DNA from: Sphingomonas arenae
Lineage (GTDB): Bacteria > Pseudomonadota > Alphaproteobacteria > Sphingomonadales > Sphingomonadaceae
Reading direction: 5' to 3'
Length of the DNA: 64,000 bases
NCBI RefSeq assembly: GCF_016924655.1
Contig: NZ_JAFFJU010000004.1
Location: 62,001-126,000 of the forward strand
The notes below the pieces were generated by a model. It did not search any database. It saw only the letters and a program-made list of their open reading frames with translations, and was not told the DNA's origin. The position numbers and the translations under genes were made by a program. This document shows, piece after piece, positions 34,184 through 44,502 of the stretch; the first letter of the stretch is position 1; each line of letters opens with the position of its first letter.

Positions 34184-36028
34184 ATGCCCGATCTGCCCAT
34201 TGTACAAGCCGAAACTGCCATCGTCGTCACCGCCTCGCGCGCCGAGCAGGAGCAATCGCGCACTCCGGCCAGCGTGACCCTCATGGGCGAAGAACCGGCC
34301 ACGCGGCTCGGCGAACCGCTTCTCGTCAACCTGCTTCGCCTGACGCCGTCCGCCTCCATCGCCAGCACCGGCCCGGCGGGTTCGCAAAGCCAGATTCGCC
34401 TGCGCGGTGCCGAGGCCAACCACACCCTGCTTTTCATCGACGGAATCCGCGCCAACGATCCCGCGGCGGGGAACGAGCCGCGCTTCGAGCTTCTCAATGC
34501 CGACATGGCGTCCCGGGTCGAGGTCATCCGCGGCCCGCAGTCGGCCCTGTGGGGCTCGGAGGCGATCGGCGGCGTGGTCGCCGTCGGCGGCCAACCCGAT
34601 GAGGGCTTCCGCGCGCTCGGCGAGGCAGGATCGTTCGGCTTCGGCCGGATCGGAGGCAGCGCCTCGACCCGCAGTGACACGGTCGACCTTGCGCTGGCGG
34701 GTGGATACCAGGCCGCGGAGGGCATCAACGCCTTCGATGGCGGGCCCGGTGACCGCGACGGCTACCGCAATGCCGCCCTTCGCGGCCGGGTCGCGTGGCG
34801 CCCTGCAGCAGGGCTGGAGTTCGGCGCGTCGGCGTTCGGCATCCGTGGACGCTCGGAGTTCGACGGCTTCGATCCCGTGACCTTTCTGCGCGCCGACACC
34901 CTGGACGAAACACGCAATCGGCTCGCCGCGGGCAGGGTCTCGTCCCGTTACGAGGGCAGCGGATGGACCATTACTGCCGGCGGCTCGCATCTTCGCTCGT
35001 CCAACCGTAACCTGCTCGACAGCGCGCCGGTCAACCGCACGCGCGCAACGCGGACTTCTGGGCAGTTCCAGCTGGAGCGCCAGCTTGAGACAGGCCGCGT
35101 CCGGCACACGCTGATCGCAGCGATCGATGCCGACCGCGAGACCTTCCGGGCGCGCGACGTTGCCTATGGAGGCTTCACGGACCAGGACCGCGACCGGGCA
35201 CACCAGGCGTTCACGGCCGAGTGGCGCGCCGAAACGGGTCCCCTGGTCGCCGACCTCGCCATCCGCCGGGACGTGTTCAACCGCTTCCAGGACACCACAA
35301 CCCTCCGCGCTTCCGCGCTTGCCGAGATCGGGAGCGGCTTCTCGCTTGCGGCGTCCTATGGCGAAGGCATCGCCCAGCCGACCTTCTTCGATCTTTATGG
35401 CTTCTTTCCCGGTTCTTTCGTGGGAAATCCGTCGCTTGCGCCGGAACGTTCCCGCGGTGTCGAAGCCAGTCTCCGCCTTCGGCGCTCTGGCCTTGCTGTC
35501 GCCGCCACCGTTTACCGCCAGCGGCTCAAGGACGAGATCATCGACGTGTTCGATCCGGTCACCTTCCTCAGCACCACGGCCAATGCGGACGGCCGGAGCA
35601 AGCGCTCGGGCCTTGAACTGGAAGCCGGCTACACGGTCTCTCCCGCCCTTCGCCTGTCCGCCCAGTACGCTTACCTCGACGCGGAGGAGCGGACGGATCC
35701 GCTCGGCCGTGCCGTGAAGGAAGTCCGACGGCCGAAACACAGCGGGGCAATCGCTCTCGACGGAACGCGCGGACGCCTCACTTACGGAGCATCGCTGGCC
35801 TACACCGGAACGCGCACCGACCGGGACTTCGACCAATTCCCGGCTGCGGTCGTGCGCCTCGACCCTTATTGGCTCGCCGGAGCCCGCGTGGCGTGGCGGG
35901 TGACCAAGGCCTTCGAGCTGTTCGGCCGCGTCGCCAACGCCTTCGATGCCGATTATCAGGACGTGGTCGGGTACCGAACTGAGGGGAGAAGCGCCTATGC
36001 CGGCCTCCGGCTTGGCCTTGGCGGCTAG
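34184..36028 (+). CDS. btuB: TonB-dependent vitamin B12 receptor BtuB-like
   Basis: A 614-residue receptor. It starts almost at the TonB box ([11 protein letters not shown], residues 9-19), followed by the plug ([11 protein letters not shown] to about 140, with [20 protein letters not shown] and [22 protein letters not shown]) and a 22-strand-type barrel ending in [12 protein letters not shown]. The riboswitch and the btuFCD genes identify the ligand as a cobalamin. No signal peptide is encoded, which is odd for an outer-membrane protein; the GGAGG site fixes the start. The frame is open further upstream but shows no signal sequence there either. Confidence 0.88.
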   Translation: MPDLPIVQAETAIVVTASRAEQEQSRTPASVTLMGEEPATRLGEPLLVNLLRLTPSASIASTGPAGSQSQIRLRGAEANHTLLFIDGIRANDPAAGNEPRFELLNADMASRVEVIRGPQSALWGSEAIGGVVAVGGQPDEGFRALGEAGSFGFGRIGGSASTRSDTVDLALAGGYQAAEGINAFDGGPGDRDGYRNAALRGRVAWRPAAGLEFGASAFGIRGRSEFDGFDPVTFLRADTLDETRNRLAAGRVSSRYEGSGWTITAGGSHLRSSNRNLLDSAPVNRTRATRTSGQFQLERQLETGRVRHTLIAAIDADRETFRARDVAYGGFTDQDRDRAHQAFTAEWRAETGPLVADLAIRRDVFNRFQDTTTLRASALAEIGSGFSLAASYGEGIAQPTFFDLYGFFPGSFVGNPSLAPERSRGVEASLRLRRSGLAVAATVYRQRLKDEIIDVFDPVTFLSTTANADGRSKRSGLELEAGYTVSPALRLSAQYAYLDAEERTDPLGRAVKEVRRPKHSGAIALDGTRGRLTYGASLAYTGTRTDRDFDQFPAAVVRLDPYWLAGARVAWRVTKAFELFGRVANAFDADYQDVVGYRTEGRSAYAGLRLGLGG

Positions 36029-36752
36029 CGCGACCCTTCGCGCCGCCTCACTCAACCTGTGCACGGACGAGTATCTTCTCCTGCTCGCCCGTCCGCAGGA
36101 AATCGTCAGCGTCAGCCACCTCAGCCGCGATCCGCTCGAATCCACCCTCTGGCGACAAGCGCGCCGTCATCCTGCGAACAGCGGCAGTCTGGAAGGTGTC
36201 GTTGCCCACCGGCCGACGCTCGTGCTCACCATGGGCGGTGCCGGTCGAGCGTCCGGGCTGATCGCGCAGCGGCTCGGAATTCGTGTTCTGGACCTGCCCT
36301 ACCCCGCCACCCTCGCCGACGTCGAACGGCAGACGCTCCAGGTCGCAGCGGCGCTGGGCGACCCACGTCGAGCCCTGACGTTTCGGCGCGCCCTTGCGGA
36401 GCTCCGTTCCACCCGGCCGACGCTACTCCGGGATGCAGCCTTCCTGAGCGCCGGGGGGCTCAGCTTCTCGCCCGACTCCCTGGGTGCCCGATGGATGACC
36501 CTGGCCGGAGCTCGGCAGAGGGCGTTGCCACGCGCTCGTCTGAGCCTCGAGGAACTGGCCACCCGGCCCCCGTCGCTGCTGATCCGAAGCACCTATCGCG
36601 CCGGTCAGATGAGCCGCGGGCAGGCCTGGATGACGCACCCTGCCGTCCGGCGCCTCGGCCCACGCACGATCAGCACCGACGGACGCCCCTGGACCTGCGC
36701 CGGGCTGCCGATGATCGCGGAAGTGCGGCGGCTGCGGGAGCGGATGCGATGA
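35997..36752 (+). CDS. btuF: cobalamin ABC transporter substrate-binding protein BtuF-like
   Basis: A 251-residue binding protein of the helical-backbone (Peripla_BP_2) type. Motifs are ASLNLCTDEYLLLLARPQEIVSVSH near the start, HRPTLVLTMGG, and YPATLADVERQTLQVAAALG. The conserved SLNLCTD segment is typical of B12-binding members. The signal is short ([11 protein letters not shown]) with no basic N-terminus, so export is plausible but weakly supported. The ATG after GAGGGGAGAAG is preferred; it overlaps btuB by 32 bases. Its stop overlaps btuC as ATGA. Confidence 0.82.
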   Translation: MPASGLALAASATLRAASLNLCTDEYLLLLARPQEIVSVSHLSRDPLESTLWRQARRHPANSGSLEGVVAHRPTLVLTMGGAGRASGLIAQRLGIRVLDLPYPATLADVERQTLQVAAALGDPRRALTFRRALAELRSTRPTLLRDAAFLSAGGLSFSPDSLGARWMTLAGARQRALPRARLSLEELATRPPSLLIRSTYRAGQMSRGQAWMTHPAVRRLGPRTISTDGRPWTCAGLPMIAEVRRLRERMR

Positions 36753-37711
36753 TCCGGTGGACATTGCTCCTCGGGGCCCTCGTGCTTCTGGCAGTCACGG
36801 CCCTGCTACTCCCGTTCGGAGCGCTGGACGATCTTCTCCATACCGACCCTCACCTCGCCAGGATGGTGCTCATTGAACTCCGCCTCCCCCGCGTCCTGCT
36901 GGCGGTAGGATACGGCGCCACGCTTGGGCTGACCGGAGCGGCCCTGCAGGCCCTGTTTGCCAATCCACTCGCCTCCCCGGACCTCACGGGCGGGAGCAGC
37001 GGAGCCGCGCTGGGCGCCGTCGCCGGAGGCTACTGGCTCGGGCTGAGCCACCCGCTCGCCCTCGCCGCCGCCGGAGCCGGCGGAGCGCTGCTTGCCCTCG
37101 CCCTCCTGCTCGCACTGGCCGGCCGGCGCTCCGACACGGCCGCCCTGCTGCTCGCCGGCCTGGCCATCAGCCTCGCCGCGGGTGCCGCCACCAGCCTGCT
37201 CCTTGCCCTCGCTCCCTCCCCCTTCGCCTTTTACGACAGCTTTACCTGGCTGATGGGCAGCCTCGTCGACCGCAGCGTGCCCCAGGCCGCCGCCGCCCTC
37301 ATTCCGGCAACAATCGCAGGCGCCCTGCTGCTCCGTCATGTCCGAAGCCTCGACCTGCTAGCACTCGGAGAGGACGTCGCCGCGGCCGCCGGCTACCGCC
37401 CGTCCGCCATGCGCCTGAAGATCGTGTCCTTGAGTGCCGTGGCCGTGGGTGCGTGCGTCGCGGTTTGCGGAGCCGTCGGCTTCATCGGCCTCATCGCCCC
37501 GGTCATCGCACGACGCTTCACCGGCGGACACCCGGGCCGCGCGCTGCTCCCGGCCGCCCTGCTCGGCGCCCTCCTGATGACGGGAGCGGACCTGCTCACG
37601 CGGCTTGCTCCTCCGGGACGCGACATCCCACTAGGTGTGATCACCGCCATCGCCGGAACGCCGCTCTTCCTCTGGGTGGTGACTCGGATGCGCTGGAGGC
37701 TGACGCCATGA
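36749..37711 (+). CDS. btuC: cobalamin ABC transporter permease BtuC (FecCD family)
   Basis: A 320-residue permease with about ten transmembrane helices. FecCD-family motifs are seen: LRLPRVLLAVGYGATLGLTGAALQ, NPLASPDLTGGSSGAALG, GAVGFIGLIAPVIAR and GRDIPLGVITAIAGTPLFLWVV. It forms the membrane pore for cobalamin import with BtuD and BtuF. The ATG lies in a four-base overlap with btuF and its stop overlaps btuD likewise, showing translational coupling. Confidence 0.92.
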   Translation: MIRWTLLLGALVLLAVTALLLPFGALDDLLHTDPHLARMVLIELRLPRVLLAVGYGATLGLTGAALQALFANPLASPDLTGGSSGAALGAVAGGYWLGLSHPLALAAAGAGGALLALALLLALAGRRSDTAALLLAGLAISLAAGAATSLLLALAPSPFAFYDSFTWLMGSLVDRSVPQAAAALIPATIAGALLLRHVRSLDLLALGEDVAAAAGYRPSAMRLKIVSLSAVAVGACVAVCGAVGFIGLIAPVIARRFTGGHPGRALLPAALLGALLMTGADLLTRLAPPGRDIPLGVITAIAGTPLFLWVVTRMRWRLTP

Positions 37712-38415
37712 CGCCGCTTCTCCGCGCTGCGGGCGTCGGCATGGACGGGCGGCTGGAACCGTCCGATCTCGACGCCCGAGCGGGAACCCTGACCGCGATT
37801 ATCGGCCCGAATGGCGGCGGAAAGACCAGCCTGTTGCGCGCCATCGCCCGGATCGATCATCCGCTCGGCAAAGTCTGGATCGACGGAACGGACCTCGACC
37901 GAGCCACGATCCCGCACCGCCGCACCTTGTTCTCTTTCCTGCCCGCCGCTCGCGATGTCCCCTGGCCCATCGCGGCGCGCGACGTGATCGCCCTCGGCCT
38001 GACGAGGGCCGAGCCCGATCGCGTCGAGGCTCTGCTCGATCTGTTGGAACTTGGGAGTCTCGCGGGTCGACCCATCGATCGCCTTTCGACCGGGGAGCGC
38101 GCCCGGGTGCTCCTCGCGCGCGCACTGGCGCCCCGCCCTAAGGTCCTCCTGCTGGACGAGCCGCTCTCGAACCTGGATCCCTATTGGACCCTGCGAATCC
38201 TCGAGATCCTCACGCAGATCGCGCACGACGGCTCGGCCGTGCTGGTCTCGCTCCATGACCTGAACCTGCTCGACCGCTTCGACAGGGCGATCGTGATTGC
38301 GGACGGGAGGATCGTCGCGGACGGCACGCCGGAGCAGCTGCAATCCGGCGACCGGCTTTCGGCGGTGTTCGGGGTGGAGAAGACGTCCGCCGGCTGGCGG
38401 ATTGCTGGACCTTAG
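37708..38415 (+). CDS. btuD: cobalamin ABC transporter ATP-binding protein BtuD-like
   Basis: A 235-residue ATPase. Walker A is GPNGGGKTS, the signature is LSTGERAR, Walker B is VLLLDEP with a D-loop SNLDP, and the switch His lies in SLHDLNLLD. It energises BtuC. The signature lacks the usual LSGGQ form but keeps LSxGE as in other FecE/BtuD relatives. The operon ends here; the stop overlaps the stop of fabZ on the other strand by four bases. Confidence 0.9.
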   Translation: MTPLLRAAGVGMDGRLEPSDLDARAGTLTAIIGPNGGGKTSLLRAIARIDHPLGKVWIDGTDLDRATIPHRRTLFSFLPAARDVPWPIAARDVIALGLTRAEPDRVEALLDLLELGSLAGRPIDRLSTGERARVLLARALAPRPKVLLLDEPLSNLDPYWTLRILEILTQIAHDGSAVLVSLHDLNLLDRFDRAIVIADGRIVADGTPEQLQSGDRLSAVFGVEKTSAGWRIAGP

Positions 38416-38894
38416 GCCGCTGGCGAATCCGCGATCATCGCCGTGAAATTCGCTTCCGCTGCGACCTTGCCATCGACCACGGCCCGGCCCGCGAACTTGC
38501 ACACGCTGCTGCGTTTCTGGACGAACTCGACCTCGAGCTTCAGCAGGCAGCCCGGCTCCACCGGCTGGCGGAACTTCGCATTTTCGATGGCCATAAAATA
38601 AACGAGCTTGCCCGAGTTCGCGAGCCCGAGGCTCTCGACCGCAAGAACGCCAGCGGCCTGCGCCAGCGCTTCGACGATCAGCACGCCCGGCATGATCGGG
38701 CGCCCCGGAAAGTGCCCGTTGAAGAAGTCTTCGTTGATGCTCACCGCCTTGATGGCGGTGATCCGCACGTCAGGCTCGATGCTCTCGACCCGGTCGACCA
38801 GCAGCATCGGATAACGGTGCGGCAGCGCCGCCATGACCCGACGGATGTCCAGCGGACCCACGGATCGGCTCTCGGCGGCGCTGCTGTCCGTCAT
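38412..38894 (-). CDS. fabZ: 3-hydroxyacyl-ACP dehydratase FabZ
   Basis: A 160-residue hot-dog fold enzyme that dehydrates 3-hydroxyacyl-ACP in fatty acid elongation. The catalytic His is in [14 protein letters not shown] and the Glu in [21 protein letters not shown] at the start is typical. The start codon overlaps the ompH stop (TAATG). In LPS-making proteobacteria lpxD stands before it and lpxA after it; neither is present here. Confidence 0.95.
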   Translation of the reverse strand: MTDSSAAESRSVGPLDIRRVMAALPHRYPMLLVDRVESIEPDVRITAIKAVSINEDFFNGHFPGRPIMPGVLIVEALAQAAGVLAVESLGLANSGKLVYFMAIENAKFRQPVEPGCLLKLEVEFVQKRSSVCKFAGRAVVDGKVAAEANFTAMIADSPAA

Positions 38895-39490
38895 TAGCGG
38901 CCCTGCGGAGCCTGCTGCTGCTGCTGCTGCTGCGGCAGCGGAGCCACCGTGATGCTCGGCAGCGAGGTGTTCAGCGCCGCGATGACGTCGTTGGTCACGT
39001 CGAGCGCCGGAGCGCTGGCGAGGCGCGCGTCGGTGTCGAGCACCAGGTTTGCACCGCGCGCCGTCATCACCTGGTTCACCGCGGGGGCGAGCCGGGCGTT
39101 GATCTGCTGGACGATGTTCGCCTGGATGGACTGCAGGTTCTGCTGACCGCGACCAATCTCCTGCGCGGCCTGCTGCCGGCGCTGCTCGAATGCCGTCACC
39201 CGCTGCTGCAGGGCAGCGTCCGGCTGCTTGTTGCCGAGCGCACGAACGGCTGCCTCGAGCGACTGCGCTTCGGGGCGAAGTTGGGTGTCGAGCGTCTGCT
39301 GCCGGGTCTGCAGCGCCTGCGCCTGCGACTGGAGGTTGCTCCACGCCGTACGGCACGCGTTGCACTCGCGCGCGGCGCGGTTGCTGTCGACCACCGCGAT
39401 CACGGCGGCGGGCACGCGCTGGGCCTGGGCGAGACCCGGAAGCACGACGGTGGTGGCCGCAACGGCGGCAAGAAGAAGTGTCTTGGTCAT
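38894..39490 (-). CDS. ompH: OmpH/Skp family periplasmic chaperone
   Basis: A 198-residue periplasmic protein. The signal peptide ends around LPGLAQA (residue 24). The Skp-like domain has a first strand [24 protein letters not shown] and then a long coiled coil (about 60-140, Gln/Ala-rich), ending in a poly-Gln stretch. Skp chaperones hold unfolded outer-membrane proteins for the BAM complex, whose core gene bamA lies immediately upstream with a one-base overlap. Two Cys near the N-terminus (C-x2-C) are unusual. Confidence 0.88.
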   Translation of the reverse strand: MTKTLLLAAVAATTVVLPGLAQAQRVPAAVIAVVDSNRAARECNACRTAWSNLQSQAQALQTRQQTLDTQLRPEAQSLEAAVRALGNKQPDAALQQRVTAFEQRRQQAAQEIGRGQQNLQSIQANIVQQINARLAPAVNQVMTARGANLVLDTDARLASAPALDVTNDVIAALNTSLPSITVAPLPQQQQQQQAPQGR

Positions 39491-42123
39491 CAGAATGCAG
39501 TTCCTACGTTGAAGGAGAACAGCTTGGTGTCGTCACCGTCCTGCTTGAGGATGGCGCGAGCAAGGTCGATCCGGAGCGGACCGAAGGGCGACGTCCAGTT
39601 CACGCCGATGCCGACGGACAAGCGCGGGCGTGGCGAGTTGCCGACGAAGAACTCCTTGATGCCCGAGCCCGCGTTGTACGTGAAGCCGGCAGAACAGGCC
39701 TCACCCGGCTCGAGCACTTCGGTTTCCGCCGGCGTCGTCGGCGTTCCTGCCCGCGTACAGGTTCCGGGCACATCCAGCAGGTTGGGCTGCTTCAGGCCCC
39801 AGACCGAACCCACGTCCACGAACGCCGACGGACGCAGGCCGAGGTTGCGGGCGCCTGCACCCAGCGGGATCTCCAACTCGATCCGCCCCATGTAATAAGC
39901 GCGACCGCCCAAGGAGTCCGACTGGAGCTCACCGCGCTCCTCGTCCAGCTCGGTCGGGTTGAGGTAAGCGCGGCGGACGACCCGTGGGCCGATGCCGCGG
40001 ATGTCGAAGCCCCGCAGCTGCGCACCGAAGAAACGGTCGGAGATGCGGATCGCATCGCGGCCTGGACCCTTGGACGCCTGCAGCGGGTGGATGTAGCCAC
40101 CCTCAGCATGGGCCGACAGGATGAATCCGCGTCCAACACCCCAGTATTTGGTCGCGTCGACACGGTTGCGCAGGTAGCGCACATCCCCGCCAAGACCCGC
40201 GAAATCCTGGCTGAAGATGACGCGCTGGCCACGGGTTGCGCGAATGCCGTTGGTGTCGTCGTAAATGGCCGAGAAACCGATCGACGATGTAATCCGGCGG
40301 CCGATCTCATCGCAGAGATACTGGCCGGCGAGGCGCGGGTCGCACTCTGCTTCCTGCGGACCGGTCGGACCATCGGGGTCCGTGTAGAACGTCCCCTTGT
40401 CGAGCGTGATCTTGTCGAGGTTCAGCGAGTAGCGGGTTCCGAAGTTCACGAACTCGTTGATCGGAAAGCCCAGCCGCAACCCGCCACCCGTGGTCACCTG
40501 GCTGTAGGTCGTGTTCCGCTCGCGGTTCACATAGTTGAAGCTGTTGTAGTCGCGGCGGTAGATCTCGCCGCCAAGCAGGATCGAACGATCGAACAGGTAC
40601 GGCTCGGTGAAGCCGAGCTGGATCGACTTGGAATACCGCGAATAGTTGATCCCGGCATTGAGCTCCTGGCCCATGCCGCGGAAGTTCCGCTGTGCGACCG
40701 AGAGGGCGACAATGAACTTCTCCAGGCTCGAATAGCCTGCTGACAGCTGGAGTTCGCCCGTGGACTTCTCCTCCACGTCGACGCCAAGCACCACGCGATC
40801 CGGAGCGGACCCCTGGGTCTGCTTGATCTCCAGCTTCTCCTGGAAGTAGCCGAGGCTCTGGATACGATCCTGGCTGCGCTTGACCTTGATGGCGTTGAAG
40901 GCGTCGCCCTCGTTCACCCGGAACTCGCGCCGGATGACCTTGTCCCGGGTCACCGTATTGCCCTGGATGTCGATGCGCTCGACATAGACGCGCGGCGTTT
41001 CGCCCACGCGGATCGTGATCCCCATGGTCTTCGCTTCGGCGTCGCGCTCGTAGGCGGGGTTGATGTCCGCGAACGCATAGCCGAGCTGACCCGCGGCCTC
41101 GTTCAGCCGGGTCACCGCATCTTCGACAGCCTTGGCGTTGAACCACTCGCCCTGCTTAAGGCCCGCGAGCCGGGTCACGACCTCGGGCTTGAGGTCCCTG
41201 AGCTCGCTCTCGGCCGCGATCTCACCGAACCGGTAGCGCGGTCCTTCCTCGACCACGTAGGTGATCACGAAGTCGCGCCGGTCGGGGGTCAGTTCCGCAA
41301 GGGCCGAGACGACCCGGAAATCGGCATAGCCCTGCGTCAGGTAGAAGGCGCGCAGCTTCTGCTGGTCCGCCGCCAGCCGGTCGGGATCGTAGGTGTCGTT
41401 CGACTTGAGGAAGCCGAGCACGCCGCCCGCCTCACGGGTGAACATCTCCTTGCGGAGGCGATCGTCGCCGAACTGCTCGTTGCCGATGATGTTGATCGCC
41501 CGAACCCGCGACTTGTCGCCTTCGGTGATCTCGAACACCAGGTCGACGCGGTTCTGGTCGAGCTGCACGATCTTCGGCTCGACCCGCGCCGCGAACCGGC
41601 CCTGCCGCTTGTAGAGCTCGATGATCCTGTCGACGTCGGCACGCGCCTTGGACCGGGTGAAGATCTGCCGCGGCGCAAGCCGGATCTCGGGAACGATCTT
41701 GTCGTCCTTGATCCGCTTGTTGCCCTCCAGCACGATCCGGTTGATCACCGGGTTCTCGCGGATCTGGATGACCAGGTTACCGGTTTCCGCGCCGGTGATC
41801 TGCACGTCCGCGAACAGCTCCGTCGCGTACAGGTCCTTCAGCGCCTGGTCGAGCGTTTCGGCCGTGTAGGCCTCGCCTGGCCGCAGATTGGCGTAGGCGA
41901 TCACCGTTTCCGCTTCCAGGCGCTCGGCGCCTCGGACGGCCAGCGAACGGATCGTCCCTCCGGTCACCGCCGGCGCGACCGGTGCGGGTGCCGGAGCCGG
42001 AGCGGCAGGAGCAGGCGCCAGCGCGTCCTGGGCAAGCGCCGGAGACGCCCATCCGCTCAGGATGGTGCCCACCAGGAAAGTCGCAGCAAGTCGCTTGTTG
42101 TTGGTCATCTGCTTCGCAATCAC
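39490..42123 (-). CDS. bamA: outer membrane protein assembly factor BamA
   Basis: An 877-residue Omp85 protein. A signal peptide ([17 protein letters not shown]) and a Pro/Ala linker are followed by five POTRA domains (about 50-430, first one starting [17 protein letters not shown]) and a C-terminal 16-strand barrel with [18 protein letters not shown] and [11 protein letters not shown] at the end. BamA inserts barrels into the outer membrane. The GTG start is used here; an ATG 15 bases downstream (MTNNKRLAA) is equally likely. It follows rseP by 91 bases, where only short weak hairpins are seen. Confidence 0.95.
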   Translation of the reverse strand: MIAKQMTNNKRLAATFLVGTILSGWASPALAQDALAPAPAAPAPAPAPVAPAVTGGTIRSLAVRGAERLEAETVIAYANLRPGEAYTAETLDQALKDLYATELFADVQITGAETGNLVIQIRENPVINRIVLEGNKRIKDDKIVPEIRLAPRQIFTRSKARADVDRIIELYKRQGRFAARVEPKIVQLDQNRVDLVFEITEGDKSRVRAINIIGNEQFGDDRLRKEMFTREAGGVLGFLKSNDTYDPDRLAADQQKLRAFYLTQGYADFRVVSALAELTPDRRDFVITYVVEEGPRYRFGEIAAESELRDLKPEVVTRLAGLKQGEWFNAKAVEDAVTRLNEAAGQLGYAFADINPAYERDAEAKTMGITIRVGETPRVYVERIDIQGNTVTRDKVIRREFRVNEGDAFNAIKVKRSQDRIQSLGYFQEKLEIKQTQGSAPDRVVLGVDVEEKSTGELQLSAGYSSLEKFIVALSVAQRNFRGMGQELNAGINYSRYSKSIQLGFTEPYLFDRSILLGGEIYRRDYNSFNYVNRERNTTYSQVTTGGGLRLGFPINEFVNFGTRYSLNLDKITLDKGTFYTDPDGPTGPQEAECDPRLAGQYLCDEIGRRITSSIGFSAIYDDTNGIRATRGQRVIFSQDFAGLGGDVRYLRNRVDATKYWGVGRGFILSAHAEGGYIHPLQASKGPGRDAIRISDRFFGAQLRGFDIRGIGPRVVRRAYLNPTELDEERGELQSDSLGGRAYYMGRIELEIPLGAGARNLGLRPSAFVDVGSVWGLKQPNLLDVPGTCTRAGTPTTPAETEVLEPGEACSAGFTYNAGSGIKEFFVGNSPRPRLSVGIGVNWTSPFGPLRIDLARAILKQDGDDTKLFSFNVGTAF

Positions 42124-42214
42124 GCGCGTTCCCGCCCTGAAATTGATTATGGCCGTCCCCCACGGCCCGGATGAAGTGGCGCCCTGCCCCAGACAGCCCC
42201 TCCAATCAAGCGCC

Positions 42215-43348
42215 CTAGCCGATCAATCGGCTCAAGCGTTCCCACAAACCGAACGAACCGAGGTCGTTCACCGTGGTGAACACAATGAGTGTCAGCAGCG
42301 CCGCAAAGCCGCCGCGGAACATCCATTCCTGCGCCCGCTCCCCCAATGGCCGGCGGCGCACCGCTTCGACCGTGTAGAGGACCAGGTGCCCACCATCGAG
42401 CATGGGGACTGGCAGCAGGTTGATGAACCCCAGATTGATGGAGAACAGCGCCACGATCTGGATGAACTGCTCGATCCCGAGCGTCGCCTGCTGGCCGGCG
42501 ATCTGGGCCATCTTCAGGGGACCGCCAATTTCCTCAACGGGCCGACGCCCCGTGACGATCTGCCAGAGGCCCGTCATGGTCGAGCGGGTGATCTCGATCG
42601 TGAGCCTGGTCGCCTCCGGGATGAGCTGGAGCGGCGGCACCGGCTGAAAGTGCCGGCCGGGCAGCGGCATGATCCCGAGTTGCCCCACCCGGTACACCTG
42701 CCCGAAGCGGTCCTTGTCGACGCGCTCGGTCAGGGTGACGTCGATCCGCCGGGTCGCACCACGCCGCTCGACCTCCATCGGCACCGTCTCGTTCGGCCTT
42801 AGCGAGGTGATCCGCTGCAGGTCCGTGAACGTCTCGACCTCGCGTCCGGCCAGCGAAAGGATGCGGTCGCCGGGACGAAGCCCGCCGCGATCTGCGGCTG
42901 TCCCTTCGATCACCTTGCCCACGACCGGCGGAGTGCTCGGCGCGCCGTACGCCATGAGGAAACCGGCGAAGATGGCAATGGCCAGCAGGAAGTTGGCCAT
43001 CGGTCCGGCGAGCACGATCAGGAACCGCTGCCAGACGGGCTTGGCGTGAAAAGCGCGCGCCCGGAGCGCTGGGTCGAGCTGGTCCAGGTTGCGCCCCATG
43101 CTCGCCGGATCCATGTCGCCCGTGAAGCGCACATACCCACCGAGCGGGAGCCAGCCGACCTTCCAGCGCGTGCCGCGCTTGTCGGTCCAGCCCGCCACTT
43201 CGCGGCCAAAACCGATGGAAAAGGTCTCCGCCCCGACGCCGCACCAGCGCCCCACCAGATAATGGCCAAGCTCGTGAAAGAAGACGAGCGGTCCGAGCGC
43301 CGCCAGGAAGGCGATCAGGATGAGCCAGACGGGCGGCTGCTCGAGCAT
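42215..43348 (-). CDS. rseP: site-2 intramembrane metalloprotease RseP
   Basis: A 377-residue membrane protease. HELGH (25-29) in the first helix and LLPVPMLDGGHL near 320 give the zinc site. One PDZ domain lies in between (about 125-200, GTAADRGGLRPGDRILSLAG). It cleaves anti-sigma factors or leftover signal peptides within the membrane. The single PDZ domain and length fit alphaproteobacterial members. The ATG shares a base with the dxr stop. Longer frames run upstream through dxr out of frame. Confidence 0.94.
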   Translation of the reverse strand: MLEQPPVWLILIAFLAALGPLVFFHELGHYLVGRWCGVGAETFSIGFGREVAGWTDKRGTRWKVGWLPLGGYVRFTGDMDPASMGRNLDQLDPALRARAFHAKPVWQRFLIVLAGPMANFLLAIAIFAGFLMAYGAPSTPPVVGKVIEGTAADRGGLRPGDRILSLAGREVETFTDLQRITSLRPNETVPMEVERRGATRRIDVTLTERVDKDRFGQVYRVGQLGIMPLPGRHFQPVPPLQLIPEATRLTIEITRSTMTGLWQIVTGRRPVEEIGGPLKMAQIAGQQATLGIEQFIQIVALFSINLGFINLLPVPMLDGGHLVLYTVEAVRRRPLGERAQEWMFRGGFAALLTLIVFTTVNDLGSFGLWERLSRLIG

Positions 43349-44502
43349 CAGGCGCGCTCCAGGATCGCCTGTTGCGCCACGTCGCGCGCTCTGGCGTCGA
43401 GCTGGAGGACGTCCTCGATGGTCATGGGGGCAGGTTCGGCCATGTCGTCGAGCGCACGGCCTACCAGCGCGGCGATGTCCGGGAAGTGAATGCGGCCCTT
43501 GAGGAAGGCGGCCACCGCGACCTCGTTGGCGGCGTTGAGGACGACCGGCGCGGCCCCGCCCTCCTCCAGGGCGCGACGCGCAAGCCGAAGCGCCGGGAAC
43601 CGCTGCTCGTCCGGCGCCTCGAACGTCAGCGTGGCGACCTGCAGCAGGTCCAGGCGCTCGACGTTCGTCGACATCCGCTCGGGCCATGCCAAAGTATGCG
43701 CGATCGGCACGCGCATGTCCGATGGACCCAGCTGCGCCAGCACGGACCCGTCCTCATATTCCACCAGCGAATGGACGACGGATTGCGGATGCACCATGAT
43801 GTCGATCCGCTCGGATGGCAGGCCGAACAGGTGATGGGCCTCGATCAGCTCCAGCCCCTTGTTCATCATGGTCGCACTGTCGACGGAGATTTTCGCGCCC
43901 ATCGACCAGTTCGGATGAGCGACGGCCTGCTCGGGACTCACTTGCGCCATCTCCGCGGTGGAGAAGCTGCGGAACGGCCCCCCACTCGCGGTCAGGACCA
44001 GTCTTGCGACTTGCTGGCAATCCTGACCCGCAAGACACTGGAAGATCGCGTTATGTTCGGAGTCCACCGGAAGCAGCGTCGCTCCTGACCGACGGGACGC
44101 CTGGATCATCAGGTCCCCCGCGGTCACCAGCGCTTCCTTGTTCGCCAGCGCAACGGTCTTGCCTGCCTGAACCGCGGCCATCACCGGTTCCAGTCCCGCG
44201 CAGCCCACGATCGCGGCCATGACGAGGTCAGCGTCGCCTGCCGCCGCTTCAGCAAGGCCCTCGGATCCCGCTGCGCCTCGGACGTCACTCCCCGCCAGCG
44301 CGGCGGTCAGTTCAGGCAAAAGGCTCTCATCCGCGATCACGGCCAGGTCTGCCCCAAACCGCCTCGCGTCCGCTGCAAGCTGCTCGACGTTGCTCGCGGC
44401 TGTCAGTGCGGTGATCTGGAAGCGGTCCGGCGCCGCGGCGATAAGGTCCAGCGTCGACCGTCCCACCGAGCCCGTCGCACCCAAAATGGCGACCTTCTTC
44501 AC
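43348..44502 (-). CDS. dxr: 1-deoxy-D-xylulose-5-phosphate reductoisomerase
   Basis: A 384-residue enzyme of the MEP isoprenoid pathway that converts DXP to MEP with NADPH and a divalent metal. The NADPH loop is LGATGSVGRSTLDLI (about 7-21). Catalytic regions are VALANKEALVTAG, VDSEHNAIFQCL with metal-binding acidic residues, TASGGPFR and KISVDSATMMNKGLE. The GTG start gives VKKVAILG and overlaps the cdsA stop as GTGA. Its product feeds undecaprenyl phosphate made by UppS, two genes upstream. Confidence 0.95.
   Translation of the reverse strand: MKKVAILGATGSVGRSTLDLIAAAPDRFQITALTAASNVEQLAADARRFGADLAVIADESLLPELTAALAGSDVRGAAGSEGLAEAAAGDADLVMAAIVGCAGLEPVMAAVQAGKTVALANKEALVTAGDLMIQASRRSGATLLPVDSEHNAIFQCLAGQDCQQVARLVLTASGGPFRSFSTAEMAQVSPEQAVAHPNWSMGAKISVDSATMMNKGLELIEAHHLFGLPSERIDIMVHPQSVVHSLVEYEDGSVLAQLGPSDMRVPIAHTLAWPERMSTNVERLDLLQVATLTFEAPDEQRFPALRLARRALEEGGAAPVVLNAANEVAVAAFLKGRIHFPDIAALVGRALDDMAEPAPMTIEDVLQLDARARDVAQQAILERA

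Noticed and set aside
34058-36145. 695-codon minus-strand open frame
   Set aside because: Mirror of the BtuB-like gene; would run through the riboswitch region and shows no signal peptide or domain.
36059-36748. Long N-terminal extension of the btuC frame
   Set aside because: It lies inside btuF in another frame and reads as Arg/Pro-rich noise; the ATG in the ATGA overlap with btuF gives a normal permease N-terminus.
42124-42214. CGGCTAGGGCGC near the rseP stop as a bamA promoter like those of rpsB and rpmE
   Set aside because: The word differs and no TTG hexamer lies at the 16-base distance; it is partly the rseP stop codon itself.
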